Assembly (NCBI RefSeq): GCF_022201045.2 | Contig: NC_068560.1 | Coordinates: 31,513,501 to 31,577,500 of the forward strand | DNA from: Citrus sinensis | Taxonomy: Eukaryota > Streptophyta > Magnoliopsida > Sapindales > Rutaceae | Direction: 5' to 3' | Length of the DNA: 64,000 nt | Shown: positions 24,632 through 39,900 of the stretch, piece by piece | Layout: each line of letters starts with the position of its first letter | Numbering within the stretch: the first letter of the stretch is position 1 | The notes under the pieces: model-generated | Database searches by the model: none | What the model saw: only the letters and a program-made list of their open reading frames with translations | Told to the model about the DNA's origin: nothing | Translations under genes and position numbers: made by a program

Positions 24632-25740
24632 ATGGCTGAGTGTATGCGTACAACCTTAAACCCTCCAAAAACCCCACTTCACAGCAACAAAATCTCAGCT
24701 CCAAAACTCTCATTCTCATCTTCTTTCTCTTCATTTGGAACAAAACCCAATTCTTCTAATTCAAACAATTATCCAAGAATCTCTCTATCTGTCATGTCCA
24801 ACAAGAGCCAGAACCAGAACCAGAACCAAAACCACCACCACCACCACCAACAACACTTGTCTCTTGATGCTGTGATTAGCAGCAATCGCAAAGCAGAGCT
24901 TCTTGGTGACATCAAAGGCTCGCTTTCGAACCGTCTCTCCGAGACAAATCTTCACTTGACTGTTCCCGGTCTCAAATCCAAAACCAGGGGCAAGGTACTT
25001 TGCGATTACTCATCTCTAAAGTTGTTTCTTTGTTCATATGGATAAAATAGATTTTTTTTTTTCTTTTTGGAGGATGGTAAATGGGATGAAATTAAAATTG
25101 TACTTTGTAGGTGAGAGATATTTATGATGGCGGGGATTATCTTGTTCTGGTGACAACGGACCGCCAAAGTGCGTTCGATAGAATTCTTGCTTCTATTCCC
25201 TTCAAAGGCCAGGTTAGTGTAGCTGTTTCTTGTTTGTCGTTTTTAACTAAATGGGCTTATCTGATTACTATGTCAAAGAAAGAAGCTGGTTGAAACTGTT
25301 GTTCCTCTGTGAAATTTTGGATATTTGAAGGTGACGTGAATTAAGATCATGACTGAAAATGTATGGTTTTCTGAATTTTAGGTTCTTAATGAAACGAGTT
25401 TGTGGTGGTTTGATCAAACTAGGCACATAACTCCAAATGCAGTCATTTCATCTCCAGATAAAAATGTTACAATTGCGAAGAAGTGTTCTGTTATCCCTGT
25501 TGAATTTGTAGGTGAGTGGCATTGCTTCTCATTTTCACTTGAGCACCGACAGTTTCTCACCTGTGGTTTCTGTTGTCAAATTATATAAATATTGTTCAGT
25601 GCTGGATGAACACAGTATGATGTTCCTGGAATTCTATTGTCTTGTAAACACCGTGGACCATTTGTGCTGAAACTGATGAGGCATGTCATGTGGCAGCTGT
25701 ATTCAAAGTTCACGAGTATCTTAGTGAATGCAATCTTATC

Positions 25741-25779
<39 letters not shown>

Positions 25780-28624
25780 TTAGAGGCTGTATTCAGTGCG
25801 CTAAAAAAGAATCATGTATTGAGTGTTTTGACTTGTTATATAATAATGCAGGGATGCTTAGGTGAATTCTCTTTGAGTGATATAGCCTCCATTGCATTTA
25901 TTTGGGGTTATTGAAAACTCAATGCATGTCTGTTTCTTCTTTTCCGTCTTATTATTTTTAATTAAATGAACTTGGGAAGATATTTTATTGATGGCCTGTG
26001 AGATAAAAATTTGGTTGGCCAACTGTCAAAGCTAATGATTTTCTAGACATCAACTTGCTGTGCAAATGTTAACAGCTCAAAACTTGTGGTTAGAATTGTT
26101 CTTCCATGTTCGTTGACTGGGTTTTCAGTTTCTAATGGGAGGATTATAGTGTTTTTAAGCAGACAAGTGATGGTGAAATCTTCATTTTCTAGTGTGAATC
26201 GTCATGTATATAATTTTCATTCTGTTAATTTATGAAGTTTTTGCAGCCACCTGGTGTCAATTTACTAATTCTGAAATTCTGAAATTGATCTTAATTACGT
26301 TGGTGTTTTAAAAGTCAGAGGTTTTGTGACTGGAAGTACTGATACCTCTCTGTGGACGGTTTACAATAAAGGCATCCGAAATTATTGTGGCAATGCTCTT
26401 CCAGATGGTGTGTTTTCCATTTGATCATTGACCATTTGTTCCTGTGAAAATTTTTACTATTTGATGCCCCATTTATGTGTTATAGGCTTGGTGAAAAATC
26501 AAAAACTTCCTGCAAACATACTCACTCCAACTACAAAGGCCGAAGATCATGATGTTCCTGTAACTCCAGATGAGGTTTGATCTTATGTTTCTGACAGACT
26601 TATAACAATTGTGAAAATAGCTGTATCAGAACTCCTTTTCTAGCAAAATGGTTGGACTTGTTTGGTCTTCTTTCATCTACTCAACAAGCTGGTTCATATG
26701 ATGTGTTTTCCTTGCAGATAGTTAAACTTGGACTAATGACTGAATCTGAATTTGATGAAGCAAGTAGGAAAGCATTAAGACTGTTTGAATATGGACAGGT
26801 GATAAAATTGCTGCTTAAACTTCTTGTCATCATGAGTTTGTTGAAGTTTGATGGTGCAGAAACATCTTTTACCACATTAGTTTACGTAGAAGTTTCTTAA
26901 AATAGAGTCCATTCTTAATAATGCATTTGGAGAGAGTATCAATGAAGCAAGAAAGAATACATTGGCTTTAGATCCAACTATGAAAAGTTCTGAAAGTTAA
27001 TAATTGGATCTTGGGTCCTATCTATGCTGATGTTTCTTTTGAACTTTCTCGCTTAAAAATTGTAGGATTGCTCAATAAGCCTTTTCATACTGTCTGTAAC
27101 TGACATTATTGTCTTTGAAATTGCAGCGTGTAGCTTCAGAGCATGGCCTAATATTAGTAGACACAAAATATGAATTTGGAAAGAGCTCTGATGATTCAAT
27201 TCTTTTAATTGATGAGGTTAGTAATCATTGTCAGGAAAACATTCATTACTCTCTCTCTCTCTCTTCACTGCACAGACACACATTGCTCACGTGGCGCACT
27301 GATATATAATGATAAATTATTGCAATTCTAGGTGCATACACCTGACTCAAGCAGGTATTGGATTGCCCATTCTTATGAAGAGCGCTTTCAGAGTGGTCTT
27401 GAACCTGAAAATGTAGACAAGGTCAGTTGCTCATTCGATGCTTGCTTGTTGTTCTCATTTACTTAGGTGTATGATCCTGCTGATGTAGACAAGGTTATGT
27501 CTGCAATTCTGTGTTTCTGTACTGTTATCTTTTACCAGTTGCATAAATGTTTCATGTTTAAGTGTTTTTTGGTTTTTAATAGTTTCGAGCAACTGACGCT
27601 ATGCCGGATGTAAACAGTTTCCTAACCTCGAAAATTTTGACATTTTTAGGAGTTTTTGAGGTTGTGGTTCAAAGATCACTGCAATCCATATGAAGATGAG
27701 GTAAATTCACATGAAATCTTCCAGCTACATTTGCTTTAGAGTTGTGTTTATAGGCTATAGATAAATCTCATAGATGATGCAATTTTAGGTCCTCCCTGAT
27801 GCTCCTGAAGAACTTATTTGTGAGTTAGCATGGCGGTAAGTGTTTCCTGCCAAGCAATGGTGTTTCATTATTAGAATTAACAGGAATTAAACCAGCAAAG
27901 AATGCCTTTTTTGATGCATTCTAAGCTAATGTTAACAATTTTGCAATGGTAACTACTGAATATCCGTGACCTTTATGTTGTTTCTCATGGTTCTAAAATA
28001 ATTTGTATGAATCACATGTGAACTTAAAGGCACCACATCCAATTGCATGGTCTCTCTAGCTGGATAAGCTTCATGTTCGTCCTCATAGTTGTTTGAAAAT
28101 TACTAATTGATTTCGACATTTTGTCCTAGAAGTTTTTGGTATTAGATTTATATTTTATATTGAGATGCTCGTTGTTGTTCTCATGTAGCTTCCTTTTTCT
28201 GTTTCTGAGACTTGCTATATCATAGAGAAGCTACATTTAAGGACAAGATTTTTGATGCTGAGCGATGGAATTGCTATTAGATTTTCTCTAAATAAGGCTT
28301 CGGGCATTGTTTGTCATTTTGACAGTGCAAGCATCAATTATTTAGTTGGCTCTAATGTTAGCTTCCAATGACAGATACATTTTTTTGTATGAGGCAATAA
28401 CAAAATCAAGATTTGATGTGCCATCGACTAAGGTAAGATTAAATTCAGGTACACTCTTTGCCAGCTGCGTGATAGATTAACAGTGCTCTGTTTCCTATCT
28501 CGTTATAATGCTTTTTTTTTTCTTTTTGGTGACATCAAGTGACAAATTTGGTTTGATCTGGCAGGAGCCAATACATGACCGTATTTCAAGGAATGTCTTG
28601 TCGGCACTATCAGCTTTACAGTAG
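24632..28624 (+). CDS. PUR7: Phosphoribosylaminoimidazole-succinocarboxamide (SAICAR) synthase, plastid
   Basis: Catalyses CAIR + aspartate + ATP to SAICAR in de novo purine synthesis, in plastids. Twelve exons: 24632-24994, 25111-25212, 25382-25511, 26315-26407, 26486-26574, 26718-26798, 27127-27216, 27332-27421, 27650-27700, 27789-27835, 28375-28432, 28565-28624. The sum is 1254 nt (417 aa) with consistent phases. Residues 1 to about 75 are a Ser/Asn-rich transit peptide ending in Asn-Gln and His runs. The enzyme follows: [52 protein letters not shown], and the second signature [11 protein letters not shown]. All catalytic regions look intact. The first ATG is chosen because it gives the transit peptide. 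The purine permease 21 kb away is unrelated in mechanism; I infer no link. Confidence 0.95.
25742..25778. repeat. (GT)n microsatellite in a PUR7 intron
   Basis: About 17 GT units in the intron following the third PUR7 exon. Confidence 0.95.
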
Positions 28625-31202
<2,578 letters not shown>

Positions 31203-31616
31203 AGTCTCTACCATCATCAGCGGTTGCCCATGCATGAAGGTTTCTTAATATGATTTATAAATACTGCTTTTAGACTAAATATTATCATAAATAAGGCATG
31301 ATCCTTCATAGGTTTGTATGAATGTCTTCTAGACTATATATATATCATATATGGTACATTATTGTTAACTGTCGCCACTGCTCAAGCAACATCCATAAAA
31401 CTAGAAGCTGCACAAATGTGGCAAAATGCTTTGCTTCCATTTAAATACTGTAACTGAAGTTTCAAACAACCAATAAAATTTCCTCAGACCTCTGGTCATG
31501 GGGTAGATTTCACAGCTCCTTTGCTCACCTGGTTTTGGAAAACAAACCCAGTAAAGATTTTAACTGCTTTCCTCCAGTCTCTGCAGGAAGCCAGTAGGTT
31601 TGAGTCCATAGTTTTC

Positions 31617-33288
31617 TTACAAGTTAAAGGCTTGGACAAGGGTAGAAGTCTCATCATCCATCTCAATTTTATCCTTCTCCATCATTTTAAGGATGTCAAA
31701 AGCAGGTTTCTGGGCATTTAGGTGCATTCTAAGCAATGATTTATATAATGGTAAACTTGAAAGACTAAAACGATGGATAACTCTAAGATATTGGTTTGCA
31801 TCTTCTATATTTCCATGCTTTTCTAAGTACTCAGCAATGGCTAATAAAGTAACATGTGGCGGCCTCCAATCACAATGATTCAACATAGAAAACCCTTTCT
31901 CCATGGCATCCAAAGCTTTGTCCATATTCTTGCTTTTAACCCATCCCTCCATGAGAATCTCCCATGTCTTATAATTTGGGCAACCACCTCTTGACAATGT
32001 GTGGGTGTGTAATGTCTCAGCTTCTTTTATCAGCCCAAGCCGCATGTAAGCACCTAAAAGAACATTAGAAACTCTAATGTCATAATTCCGACAATTGGAT
32101 TCCCATTCTAAAAAAATCCTCTTTGCTTCAATGAGATCACCCAGCTTCACCAAGCACGACAGTACACAGATGTAACTGGCACAGGGGATTCTCCCACCTA
32201 TTGCTTTACTAGCCTCCCAAAGCCGAAGAACTCCCTTCTTATCATTCAAAGAAGCATAGAGTGTAATAAGGAAGAAATAACCTAGGCGGTTACAGGTAGA
32301 GAGCTTCTTCTCTGCATGTTTCAGTGCCAGAAGAGCTTTACTACCCAGGCCTGCTTTTATATAAGCATTGGCTAAGCTACAAAGGGAACTCCAGCCCACT
32401 TCGACATTTTTATCACTCAGCATTTCTTGATAAACCATTTCCACTGAAGAGACCCCAGTACTCTTGGCACAAGCATCCATCCAAAGGTTGTAGGAGAGAA
32501 CATTCCTGGGTATTTTATTTAGTTTCATTTGCATAATAACAAGGGGTACTTTATCATACTGAGATGTGGCCATATAAAGCTTCATCATCTCGTTAAATGG
32601 ATGCGGGCTCACAATCAGCCCGAAGCCACTTAACCTTTTCATGAGAGCCTCAGCTTTGTCTATGGCCCTTTCTTTCACATAACCGTGAACAAGAGGCAAA
32701 CAGGCCGCTTTCCGTGATGCACTGTTGCTTATGCTGTCCAAATACTCTTCAGCCTCCGTTATATTGCGGACTTTGATTATTAACTCCAATCTGATGGCGT
32801 GATCAGTGGCTGACATTCGGGTTCCGTTTTGAGTTTCCATCCAGGTTAATATCTGTATAATTAACATAAAGATATCCAATGCAATTAAACAAACATAATT
32901 GGGATAAATTATTCGTAAAAATATAATTGACAATATGGAAAGCGAAATCTCGAGTGAACAAAATGTAGGCAGCTGAGAAAAAGGAGGAATAAAGAAAGAA
33001 GGGGAGGAGGGGGGGGGGGGGGAAAGAAACCTCGAGTGCGTGTTTGTAACGCTTGAACTTGAGAAGCCGCCTGGAGATGGATCGGAGCTCCGAAACGTTG
33101 ACCCTGTGGCCCGAATTGACCCAATTTTCAATCAACGTGGCTGCGCTGCGCCTCGGAGATTTCATTCTCAAAATGTAACTTCCAATGTCCTCGTCCTTGA
33201 TAATATTGATATATGATTTTGACAGCGGTTTCATCTCTGAAACGCTTGAGGTTATGAACCTCCATGCAGATGTAGTTAATGGTTCCAA
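31617..33288 (-). CDS. P-class pentatricopeptide repeat (PPR) protein, probably mitochondrial
   Basis: PPR proteins bind organellar RNA and act in processing, stability or translation; the target here is unknown. Two exons, 33031-33288 and 31617-32852, sum to 498 codons (497 aa). The intron donor GTTTCTTTCC (33021-33030) is followed by about 14 consecutive C residues on the coding strand. The N-terminal 86 residues hold a SPRRSAATLIENWVNSG block typical of the At4g21705/At1g02370 group. The rest is tandem helical repeats with 35-residue spacing, recognisable as FNEMMKLYMATSQYDKV, SYNLWMDACAKS, VSNVLLGAYMRLGLIKEAE and TWEILMEGWVKSKNMDKA. No E or DYW domain follows, so it is not an editing-type PPR. 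Mitochondrial targeting is inferred from the family. A purely exon-2 reading from an intronic ATG is less likely. Confidence 0.9.
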
Positions 33289-33932
33289 CTGAACCTTGTC
33301 GCTGTAATCCAGTGGGAACTAATAAGAAGAAAAGATTACGAAGCATAAACAGACAAAGTTTTGAAACTCACCGTTTTAGATTTGCAAAAAGCGAGCGGAT
33401 GGCCATAATAGACGATGATGATAGGGAAGCATCACAGATTCACAGACCACACTTGGCAGAAGAGAGCGTTCCAAAAATGAAAACTATCCAAAAATCAAAA
33501 CTCATAGTTTTCTTAAAAGGTGAACCGGGCGCGCCTAGACCGTTCGTTCGGGTGGGTCCCCCAGGGGCAATGGTCCAGATGCATTCAATTGACAATTTAA
33601 ACATTGTATGTAGGTCAAACGAACGGTACCGTATCAAAATATTCGTTAAGCCCCATATAAACCCCCAGAAGCCAGAACCTCCCAGCGCCAAAGGTTCATC
33701 TCTGGTTTCGTACTTTCCATTTTTATTCATCACTTTCTCCAAAACGATATACGTTAAGCCCCAAATAAGGCCCAAGCCGCCGGTGCAAAAATTTCATCTT
33801 GATTTATTTATTTATTTCTTTGATTATTCATTTCTTGCTTATCACGACAAACTTTTGCTATGACCTATCAAATTCCTTCAATTTGGCGCATAATAAACTG
33901 AAGAGAATTGCCAGCTCTTTTATCTACGGAAA
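33289..33932. promoter_or_regulatory. Bidirectional intergenic region between the PPR and DnaJ genes
   Basis: The two start codons are 644 bases apart and face away from each other. A 17-base motif near ACGTTAAGCCCCAAATA occurs twice, near 33645 and 33742. The second copy runs into AAGGCCCAAGCC, which contains GGCCCA, a TCP-type site II core common in promoters of plant mitochondrial-protein genes. A long open frame on each strand here is not convincing as protein. Confidence 0.5.
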
Positions 33933-36900
33933 ATGAGCAGATTTAGCTGGCTACGGCTGGTCAGTTCATGAACCGCTAATTAATCAGTAGTTACTTTTCT
34001 TTCCTATTATTGGATGTCAATTTTAATCAATTGCTAATGCTTTGCAGTCTCGACGGCAATTGCTTTCATCTACGGCTGTGGAATCGCCGATTAATAAAGC
34101 TCATTGCCTTAAAAAAGCTGCTACATTGCCTCAATCGATACTTCATAAACGAGGTAAGCTGTTTTTTGTTTTGTTTGGAGATGCTAAGTGATCTATGGAA
34201 TATTATTTATTTATTTTTCCTTTATTCTCTTTTGGTTTGGATAAGGTTTGCACTATTGTAGTTCGGTTACTGGGACACTTGCTGATTTTGGTACCACTGG
34301 AATGTTTTTGGCTAGGAGGTGTATTCATGCTACAGGTTTTGATTTGATCCTTCACAAACTTTTTATTCTTTATTTTCTAAAATTGAGCAAGCTATAGCTG
34401 TTTAGTTTTTGTTATTATATCTTAGTATACTTGTTCAGGATCATGCTACTCCAATAAGCGAGACCCCTACGAATTACTTGGTGTTCCTGAAAATGCCAGC
34501 CAGGATGAGATAAAAAAGGCATTTCATATGGTGCGTATATTTTAGACATTAGGCATTTGGTATCAGTCCATGTTAGATTGTAGACTAGTTAGTGATGCAT
34601 TTTTTTTTCCTAATCGGTACCATCATTTATTCGCTTTTAGCTGTCTTTTTCTGTTCTGCGCCGTCATGTGAGCCTTTGATTCGTGTTGCCACTTAGACAG
34701 ATATGTTGTTGTTCTCTGTTTGATGTTTAAGTTGCCAAGTTTCTGTTAATTGGTGCAGCTTGCGAAGCAGTATCATCCTGATGCAAATAAGAATAATCCT
34801 TCTGCAAAGAGAAAATTTCAAGAGATAAGAGATGCCTATGAGGTTTGTAAATCTGGTTAGCTTGTGGAGTATACATTTTCTTGTAAAGAATTTTCTCACG
34901 TCTCAAGTGTTTTCTTTTTCGACAACCATCTTATTCTTCCAATTAAAGAATAAAAATTATCATGTTTCATAATGGTTCCCAACTTGCCTCGATTATGTAT
35001 GATAATTTTGCTTATCCTGGCATATTGTAGACTTTGCGGGATTCAGAGAAGAGGGCGCAATATGACAGGGTAACAACTATTTTCTTCTTAGTCCTTCTTT
35101 TTTCTTTTTAGCTACTTACTTTGCCGCTTCTTGTGATTCTGCGGCCAATAGGTGTGTGTTTGGTCTGTATGTATAACTGTTTGGTCCTTTGACGGTACAA
35201 CAGTGCAAACTTATAGACAGTTAAAGATTTCAAAATATGTTCTTTTATTTCCCATGGTCCCTGTAGAAGGTTTTTCAAACTAACTTTGTTGTTCTTGTTA
35301 TACTTTTGTTAATTGAAGAGGCGAAGTAGAGGCTCAGAAAATGAGAAATATAGCGCTGGTGATGCAGAGGGATTTAGATATGCTGGTGATGCAGAGGGGT
35401 TCAGATATGCTTATCAAACTCACTTCTCTGATTCTTTCCATAAAATATTCTCCGAGGTATCTTTACTGTACCCTTTTCATTTTCTATTTTAATGTGGTCT
35501 ATTGTTGTGTCCTTTTAGTATTGAATTTAAAAGTCATTGATGGCTTACAGATTTTTGAAGATGAGACCAGTCATTTTGCACCTGACATTCAGGTGAACTT
35601 GTTTGCTTCTGATCACCAGTATGTATATCAAAACGCGACTAATTCTAAGCTAAATAATTGAGCTACGTTTTCTTTCAAATTTTACAGGTGGAGCTGGTTC
35701 TCTCTTTTGCTGAAGCTGCTAAAGGATGTACAAAACATGTGTCTTTTGATGCATTTGTGCCGTGCGATTCTTGCCGTGAGTAAAACTGATATCTCTTGGA
35801 ATCATGCATATTTAGGAAATCAAGAAGAACAAAGCCTTAGTTTCTTATACGAGCCTTTTCATTCTTTTCCTTCAGTTGTGTACAAATTCATTCATTTCAC
35901 TGTCATTAATGCTTGAGTTCTCTCTTGTCCCTTGGCTATTGATGCAGATGGGCGTGGCTTTCCAGCTGATGCCAAAACAAAAATCTGTTCAACATGCAGA
36001 GGCATAGGGAGAGTAAGTGATTTGAAGATCTATACTTATGATGAGTAGTGGATAAATTGTTCTGAATGGGCTCACTTTCTGAGGATAAATCTTTTGCTTG
36101 TTATTTTAGTACTGGTTATCAAATTATACATTCTTTTAATATTGTTCAACTATTAACCAGGTCACTATTCCTCCATTTACATCAACTTGCAGCACTTGTA
36201 AGGGGTTGGGAAGGATCATTAAGGTGCAGTGTGAATTCAAGTAAAAAGTTGCATGGAACGTTATATGTTGTGCAATTTTGGTAACTGATGTAAGTCATTT
36301 TCTTTTTGTCCTTGTTGTCCAGGATCACTGTATGACTTGTAAAGGATCCGGGGTGGTTGATGGCGTTAAGGAAGTTAAAGTTACAATTCCAGCAGGTTTG
36401 ATTTATAATGCTTTCTGATGACACCGCTTAGCTTTTCCTCAGGTGATCAGATCATGGTTACGGAAGGTTCTAGGTTTGAACTTTTTGCATCTAAAGAAAA
36501 TTAATTAATGTTTGAAGGAGAAAGATGAGACCTCAAATTGATGGGTTTGATTTTGTCATGTATCTTGGTTCATGTTAATAAGTCAAATTCTGTACATGGG
36601 GATGCCTTGGCTATTTGAACTATATAATGTCTCAAAAGAAGGACTATTTCCAACCATAATCAGTGCTAACTTCATAAAAATGTGAGTATCATACAAAAAG
36701 GGTTTATGACCTGCAGAGTTATTTTGATGGGTAGGAAAGGTTACGTGACTTACGGAGTTATTTTGATGGGTGTTGAGTAATACATAACTCTGGTCTGCTG
36801 TACTGAGAAAATCTTCTTGATTAGGGATGCAAATGAATTGAGCACCAAGCTTGGATGAACAGGAATCTGATAACTTGAGCTTGTACAAGCTTCTTAAACT

Positions 36901-39900
36901 TTCATTTGAGCTTGGCTAAATGTGTAGTAAGAAGAGCTCAATAGAAGTTCATGGCTTGCTGGACATTCACCAAATTTACAGCCAACTTAGGCTGGAAACT
37001 CAAATCTCAGTCGGATAATGTATAGCAATTGCTATTTTTCATTTTTAACTCAACTAAAATCTGTTGAGCTTTGGCAGTCGACTTTGCAGTAGGTATTGAC
37101 ATGGGTTTTACTGGGATCTTTCCATGAAGGGTGGGAGATTAAGATTGAGATATGTCCCTCTGAGCTTTCAGATGTGGGATTGCAAAAAATGTGGTATACA
37201 GTAGTTGAAGGCCTACTAAACTGATCGATTGATATATTGCTTCCTAGGAAGTTTGACTTGAGCCTGTAAAACAAAGGGCTTATGAGCCCACTGGAAAAAA
37301 ACTGAAATAGTGTCTTCTTTGACTGGTATAGTGAATGCCTATACTTAATATTTAAATCTGTATCCATAATCATATCTCTGATCTATCTTTGATGATAAAA
37401 TTAGGTGTGGACTCTGGAGATACAATACGTGTACCGGAGGCTGGCAATGCCGGGGGACGAGGACGTCAACATGGGAACTTATTTATTAAATTAAAGGCAT
37501 GGTTTACTCTATTTATTCCTTGACTAGAGTGGCTGTATTTATCATGAGATCTTTCATTCACCTTTGCGTGAAAATTTGATTATCAAAATATTTTAATGCG
37601 ATTCAAAGAAGGTTTGTGCATTCAAAGACTTGTCATTAAAAAAGCTAATGCTAGTTGTTGGAATGAAGAGGAACCAGTGTTCTCTTCACTGGAACGAAAT
37701 TGAATCTTCTCTTTCTTAAAGAGTAATTCTCTTCATTGAATGGAGTCTTCGGTTGAGATGCTTATTCCCTTTACTTCTAAAGATTCATTTCTTTTGTCAA
37801 TGTAGGTTGCTGATGATCCTATTTTTTCTAGAGATGGTGCAGATGTATATGTGGACTCTAATATCAGCTTTACTCAAGTGAGAACTGAATCATTATGTAA
37901 AATCTTTGTGTCATTTGTCTAGTTTTCCATCTGGTCTGATCTATGTAGTACACGATCAAGTTCTCCACTCAACATGATGATGTATCACCATTTTTAGCCA
38001 TTTTTTTAAATCAAATTTTTGCTTAATTTTGTTAATTTATCTTTATCTTCTTAATCCATTTACAGATTCATAGCTTCTAAGCCCTTACTATCAACTAAAG
38101 TTTTAATTTTCTTACAGGCCATTCTTGGTGGAAAGGTTGATGTTCCAACTTTGTCAGGGAAGGTGCAAGTAAAAGTAATAGTTCTGTCTTTATTATTATT
38201 ATTGTTTTATTCCTTGATATATAGTCATGAACATAGTGTTACATCTCATTTTAACTGAAGGAAGCTGCTTGTATGTTGTCTCAGAGTCAAGTGATCTATT
38301 ATGTTTGAACTTGATCGTTGTTCCAAACCCAATCAGAAACAGTGGCAGACTAAAGAAACTAGAAGTCAGGAACAAAAAGTATCAAGTGAAGTTAGTTTAT
38401 TGGCGTGTGAGGAGCATGTTTAGTTAGGCTCACAAACGCTGCAATTTTCAGAAATGGCTGATTTATATTGTGAACCTGGGCTTGGGGGCCACATTCCTTA
38501 CACGATACTCAAATTGATTTGACAAAATTCTTGGTAACATCGTATTGACATGGTGAAAATTCAATAGGGAGAGATCATCAACTGTTGGAGTAAAGGAAAA
38601 ATTCCGACTTTAAATCCTATTTTTCATTTGTTAGAATTTCCTGCCAGCATTTCACTCAAAACTTTACGAGTTCTATTTTGGAAGGTAAAGAGGGAACAAA
38701 ATTCCTAGTGAATGATTTGCATGTCATATTTTTCAATATCCACGTCGTTCAGACCCACAGTTCGGAATTGAACCTCATACATATATCTGTTTCTGTTAAG
38801 TTTTGGCCTGCTTCTTACTGCTGTGATGCTAACTATGCTTTGGTGGCAATTGTGGCCCTAGCAGATACCAAAGGGGGTTCAACCTGGACAACTTCTGGTG
38901 CTAAGAGGGAAAGGTATGTCGAATCTTATATTTTCATGCTTTGAAGTTACTCCCATCCTTTGAAGTACACTTAACCGTTAAGTTCCTGTAGGACTTGCAA
39001 AGAATGGTCTCTTTTTGGACCATGGAGATCAATATGTGCGCTTCCGAGTCAACTTCCCCACGTAAGCTTTCTCATGCTGCATTACAGCATAATTGATCCT
39101 TAAAGAATGCTTGCATAACTGAAATTTTCTTACGTCTATTTGGTTGTATGTCCAATTATATTGCTAAGAACAATTATGGCTGAAGGTGTTCACGGAGGAG
39201 ATTACATCTGTTGAACAAGGATGAGTGTGTGGTGTTTGGAATGCTTATCTGTTTGTTGGTGTGTTTGTTGATTCCTTTCAAATGTGGTGTGTTTGGACCT
39301 TTACATAAGAAAACTGAGCTTAATTTTCAGAGATACAAGAACTGAGGGATCAACTGTTGCATAATGGGCTATTTGGCAAAAGTGCATTGTGTTTTTGCTT
39401 CCAGGATCATGAAATAAATGTGGAAATGGATTTCTTGCTATGATTACCTTTAGTGCTTGGATCCAATTGACTGGGGTTTGTGAAAACACATGCACCAACT
39501 CATTTGTTTTTGTATCTCTTTGTCTGAATTTTGGCTAGTGCATTAAATGAACGCCAACGTGCTATTTTAGAAGAATTTGCAGAGGAAGAAATTAATAATG
39601 AAAACAACACCTCCGCTGAAGAAAATTGGTAAGTGCGTCTTCTTTCATAATGCATGCCCTTCCTAGAACTTCTCATTCTTCCACATGTTGATTCCTGCTT
39701 GATTAATTAATCCTTTGTTTTAGTTTAAACTAAGTCTAGGCATAAGATAAGTTGTATGCATGATTCTTTTTTGGAGCTTTTTCATATGGTGTTATGCAAA
39801 TGGATAAGTGTCTCCTGAATTATACGTTTCAATGTAAAATTAATTGAGGAAAGTTTTTCCAGGTTTTTCTACCTTCTTAGATAATAGATTGGTTCAATAA

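Noticed and set aside
33279..33863. 194-codon frame between the PPR and DnaJ genes
   Set aside because: It begins inside the PPR gene on the other strand, has no recognisable domain, and fills a divergent promoter region that also has a long frame on the other strand.
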